Shown: in pieces, positions 59,962 through 62,862 of the stretch
Layout: every line of letters begins with the position of its first letter
Numbering within the stretch: the first letter of the stretch is position 1
Assembly (NCBI GenBank): GCA_910584575.1
Contig: CAJUBG010000013.1
Coordinates: 1,379-64,240 of the forward strand
From: an uncultured Dorea sp.
GTDB lineage: Bacteria > Bacillota > Clostridia > Lachnospirales > Lachnospiraceae
DNA length: 62,862 nucleotides
Direction: 5' to 3'
Notes under the pieces: model-generated
What the model saw: only the letters and a program-made list of their open reading frames with translations
Databases searched by the model: none
Told to the model about the DNA's origin: nothing
Program-made: the position numbers and the translations under genes

Positions 59962-60777
59962 ATGGGGAAAGTAATATTTCTTGACATTGACGGTACAATA
60001 AGGGATTTCGACGGTACAGTTTTAGAGTCTTCGGTGGAGGCAATCCGCAAAGCAAGGCAGAACGGTCATGAGGTGATTCTTAATACAGGGCGGTTATACT
60101 GCCGTATTGAGAAGAAGATTCGGGATATCGGATTTGACGGAGTGATTGCAAGCTCAGGCGGATATATAGAGTATCATGGAGAAAGGATTGGCCATAAGTA
60201 TTTTACGCAGTTGGCGTATATTGAGCTTATGAAAGACCTTTTAGAGCATGATTGTGTTGTGGAGATGGGAAATAATAAAGAGTGCTATGTCTTTCAGGAG
60301 AACTGGGAGGATTATTGCAGGATTTATACCGAATTATGTGAGAAGCTTTGTGTGGACGAATCGGAGGCTTTGATGCCAAGGCCAGTGGAATCACTGTTGG
60401 AGGTTCCGGATGTAGAGCAGTTGATTGTGTTCAGCCGAGACGAGGTGAGCAGGGAAATTCTGTCCAAATGGGGGTATTCGTTCCATATTACGCATATTTG
60501 GCTGCCTTATACAGAAAGATGGACAGGGGAGATTACGCCGAATTATATTACCAAGGATGAGGCCATCCGGCAGATTTTAAAGGTAAAGGAATGTGGCAGG
60601 GAGGATACGGTAGCAATTGGGGATGGGGACAATGACATTGAGATGATTCGTTTTGCCGGTACAGGGATTGCCATGGGGAATGGCTCGCCGTGGGTGAAGG
60701 AGATTGCCGATTATGTGACGGCGCCCATCAAGGAGGACGGCTTGTGGAAAGCGTTTTGCCATCTTGGGGTTGTGTAG
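59962..60777 (+). CDS. HAD-IIB (Cof-type) phosphatase
   Basis: This 271-aa HAD hydrolase has motif I FLDIDGTIRDFDG, motif II NTGR, motif III Lys in the ITKDEAIRQIL region and motif IV IGDGDNDIEMI. The cap domain is inserted in the middle. The substrate is probably a sugar phosphate or a similar small phosphate, by family only. Confidence 0.9.
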   Translation: MGKVIFLDIDGTIRDFDGTVLESSVEAIRKARQNGHEVILNTGRLYCRIEKKIRDIGFDGVIASSGGYIEYHGERIGHKYFTQLAYIELMKDLLEHDCVVEMGNNKECYVFQENWEDYCRIYTELCEKLCVDESEALMPRPVESLLEVPDVEQLIVFSRDEVSREILSKWGYSFHITHIWLPYTERWTGEITPNYITKDEAIRQILKVKECGREDTVAIGDGDNDIEMIRFAGTGIAMGNGSPWVKEIADYVTAPIKEDGLWKAFCHLGVV

Positions 60778-60935
60778 GATAGGGCAGGTCTTTTGGTTTA
60801 GCAGGAAAATGCCGAAAATTGTTGTCAAGTATCGTAAATGGAGAAAACATACAGAAAATTAAGGGAGATATTTGTTGAAAATTTTTTAAAACTTTCCCTT
60901 CCCTTTCTTTCAAGTTTAGTGTATGATAGTACGTG

Positions 60936-60982
60936 ACCCAACATATTGTGTGGATTGACAAGGGAGTATCAATATTTTGTAT
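60936..60982 (+). promoter_or_regulatory. Pair of NrdR boxes before nrdD
   Basis: Box 1 (60936-60951) has the core CAACATATTG followed by TGT. Box 2 (60967-60982) has the core CAATATTTTG. The NrdR consensus core is C-W-A-T-A-T-A-T-W-G. The cores start 31 bp apart, three helical turns, as known for NrdR pairs. TTGACA at 60955-60960 lies between them. Expression of nrdD should be repressed when dATP is high. Confidence 0.8.
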
Positions 60983-61003
60983 GTGTGAAAGCGAGGGAAT
61001 ACA

Positions 61004-62862
61004 ATGGGTGTGGATGTTAAGACGAATGTGATCAAGCGGAATGGGGAGGAAGTCCTGTTTGACCTGTCGAAGATCGTGAATGCGGTCAAGGCTGCAAACT
61101 GTGAGGTGGACAGGATTCATCAGATGAATGAATATCAGATTGTTGCGATTGCGGATAATATCGCATCAAAGGTAGGAGAATTACCCCATGCTGTTAATGT
61201 AGAAGATATCCAGGATATGGTTGAACGCGGTATTATGGAGATGCGCGGTTACGAGGTGGCTCAGAAGTACGTGCGTTATCGTTACAGACGGGAGTTGAAG
61301 CGTAAGTCCAATACCACGGATAACGGTATCCTTTCTCTGATAGAGAATATTAACGAGGAGGTTACACAGGAGAATTCCAACAAGAATCCGGTAATCAACT
61401 CGACTCAGAGAGACTATATGGCGGGAGAGGTCAGCAAGGATTTATCCAAGCGTGTGCTGCTTCCGGCGGAGATTGTGAATGCACACGAGGAAGGAATCAT
61501 TCATTTCCATGATTCCGATTATTTTGCTCAAAAAGAGCATAACTGTGACTTGATTAATCTGGCTGATATGCTTCAGAACGGTACTGTCATCAGTGAGACA
61601 CTGATTGAGAAGCCGCACAGCTTTTTTACCGCTTGTAATGTGACGACGCAGATTGTGGCGCAGGTTGCAAGTAATCAGTATGGCGGACAGTCGTTTACGC
61701 TGGCGCATCTGGCTCCTTTTGTGGATATCAGCAGACAGAAGCTGCGCAAGAGTGTGATTGCCGAGCGTAAGGAGTGCGGCGAGAGCATGGACGAGGATAT
61801 CATCAGCAGAGTGACAGAGCGCCGCCTGCGGGATGAGGTTAAAAGCGGTATTCAGACGATTCAGTATCAGTTGATTACGCTGATGACGTGTAACGGACAG
61901 GCGCCGTTTGTTACAATTTTTATGTATTTGGATGAAGTAGAGGAGGGTCAGGTGAGGGATGACCTGGCTCTGATTATAGAAGAAGTGCTGGTTCAGAGAA
62001 TGCAGGGTGTGAAGAACGAGAAGGGTGTCTGGATTACACCGGCATTTCCGAAGTTAATTTATGTATTGGACGAGGACAATGTGAAATCGGGCACTAAGTA
62101 TTTCCATCTGACAGAGCTGGCGGCGGAGTGTACGGCGAAGCGTATGGTTCCGGATTATATTTCCGCGAAGATTATGAAGGAACTGAAGCAGGGAGATGTT
62201 TATCCTTGCATGGGATGCCGTTCCTTCCTGACTGTGGAGGATTCCCAGAGGAATGAGGATGGAAGCCATAAGTTCTACGGCAGGTTCAACCAGGGTGTGG
62301 TGACGATTAACCTGGTGGACGTGGCTTGTTCTTCCGAGGGAGATATGGATAGGTTCTGGGAGATTCTGGATGAGCGTCTGGAGTTGTGCCACAGAGGGCT
62401 TAGGTGCAGGCATGAGAGGCTGTTGGGGACGGTGTCGGATGTGGCGCCGATTCTGTGGCAGTACGGTGCGCTGGCAAGGCTTAACAAGGGGCAGGTAATC
62501 GACGATTTATTGTATAACGGTTATTCGACGATTTCCCTTGGCTATGCAGGGCTTTACGAGATGTGTATGCGGATGCTTGGAAAGTCTCATACAGATCCGG
62601 AGGCAAGGCCCTTTGCACTGGCGGTTATGCAGAGATTGAACGATAAGTGTAAGGAGTGGAGAGAGGCTGAGCATATCAGTTATTCTGTATATGGAACGCC
62701 TATGGAGTCTACCACTTATAAATTTGCCAAATGCTTACAGAAGCGTTTTGGCATCATTGAAGGCGTTACAGATAAGAACTATATTACCAACAGCTATCAT
62801 GTGCATGTGTCCGAGGATATTGACGCATTTAAGAAGCTGAAGTTCGAGGCGGATTTCCAGAA
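61004..62862 (+). CDS. nrdD: Anaerobic ribonucleoside-triphosphate reductase, 3' end outside window
   Basis: NrdD makes deoxynucleotides with a glycyl radical. The visible 619 codons include an N-terminal ATP-cone (VIKRNGEEVLFDLSKIVNAV) and the catalytic barrel start (HEEGIIHFHDSDYF, GGQSFTLAHLAPFVDISR, YPCMGCRSFL, NQGVVTINLVDVA). The C-terminal zinc site and glycyl radical loop lie beyond the window. GAGGG precedes ATG 61004 by six bases. Paired NrdR boxes lie just upstream. Confidence 0.97.
   Translation, partial: MGVDVKTNVIKRNGEEVLFDLSKIVNAVKAANCEVDRIHQMNEYQIVAIADNIASKVGELPHAVNVEDIQDMVERGIMEMRGYEVAQKYVRYRYRRELKRKSNTTDNGILSLIENINEEVTQENSNKNPVINSTQRDYMAGEVSKDLSKRVLLPAEIVNAHEEGIIHFHDSDYFAQKEHNCDLINLADMLQNGTVISETLIEKPHSFFTACNVTTQIVAQVASNQYGGQSFTLAHLAPFVDISRQKLRKSVIAERKECGESMDEDIISRVTERRLRDEVKSGIQTIQYQLITLMTCNGQAPFVTIFMYLDEVEEGQVRDDLALIIEEVLVQRMQGVKNEKGVWITPAFPKLIYVLDEDNVKSGTKYFHLTELAAECTAKRMVPDYISAKIMKELKQGDVYPCMGCRSFLTVEDSQRNEDGSHKFYGRFNQGVVTINLVDVACSSEGDMDRFWEILDERLELCHRGLRCRHERLLGTVSDVAPILWQYGALARLNKGQVIDDLLYNGYSTISLGYAGLYEMCMRMLGKSHTDPEARPFALAVMQRLNDKCKEWREAEHISYSVYGTPMESTTYKFAKCLQKRFGIIEGVTDKNYITNSYHVHVSEDIDAFKKLKFEADFQ

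Noticed and set aside
1..62862. CRISPR arrays, insertion sequences, prophage
   Set aside because: No regularly spaced palindromic repeats, transposase, integrase or phage structural genes were seen in the proteins read.

Overview
The window looks like chromosome of a flagellated, spore-forming, anaerobic Firmicute, most likely a Lachnospiraceae (Clostridia) gut bacterium. The reasons are a V/A-type ATPase operon, an anaerobic ribonucleotide reductase under paired NrdR boxes, a potABCD operon with a PuuR-like regulator, a methionine T-box, a SpoIID-like LysM protein, families typical of this group (DUF1002, DUF2325, DUF1703-type AAA proteins, Uma2), and AGGAGG-type ribosome binding sites. No rRNA, CRISPR array, insertion sequence or prophage core was seen. 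The window cuts a gene at each end: an acidic AAA-like protein on the left and nrdD on the right.

Layout. 1-5.1 kb: tail of an acidic Phe/Glu/Asp-repeat P-loop protein, glgB, a secreted DUF1002 protein and a thioredoxin-like protein. 5.1-9.6 kb: an accessory island with a giant flagellin (about 1,032 aa), then a strong promoter, two 52-nt tandem repeats, an intrinsic terminator and an AT-rich PBECR4-type nuclease gene. 9.6-19 kb: trmB and a nine-gene V-type ATPase operon (G-C-I-K-F-E-A-B-D). 19-25.4 kb: small membrane proteins, an XRE regulator pair, a GH32 beta-fructosidase, a DUF2325 protein and tRNA-Lys. 25.5-33.2 kb: an aminopeptidase P variant, a DUF1703 AAA protein, an autoregulated tetR-MFS operon, and a flagellin carrying a HExxH metalloprotease domain (flagellinolysin type) behind a sigma-28 promoter. 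33.2-44.3 kb: a spore/cell-wall type SpoIID-LysM protein, puuR-like regulator plus potABCD, Uma2, rsmA, citrate synthase and a lipase. 44.4-50.1 kb: a second sigma-28-type promoter with an unrecognised gene, more unrecognised genes, DUF885 and an HTH-Uma2 fusion. 50.1-62.9 kb: T-box-metG-ddh, an internally deleted Rpn-like gene, a second DUF1703 protein, MFS-GNAT-PEBP, tatD, small regulators, a HAD phosphatase and nrdD.

The most interesting locus is 8649-9558. A consensus promoter, tandem RNA repeats, an intrinsic terminator and a downstream nuclease-fold gene are arranged like a type III (RNA-antitoxin) toxin-antitoxin system, but the protein belongs to PBECR4 rather than to the ToxN, CptN or TenpN families. 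This is inference from architecture. The second highlight is that both flagellins here are non-standard: one has a huge modular surface insert and the other is a predicted proteolytic flagellin. All family names come from reading the sequence and from memory; no database search was run.
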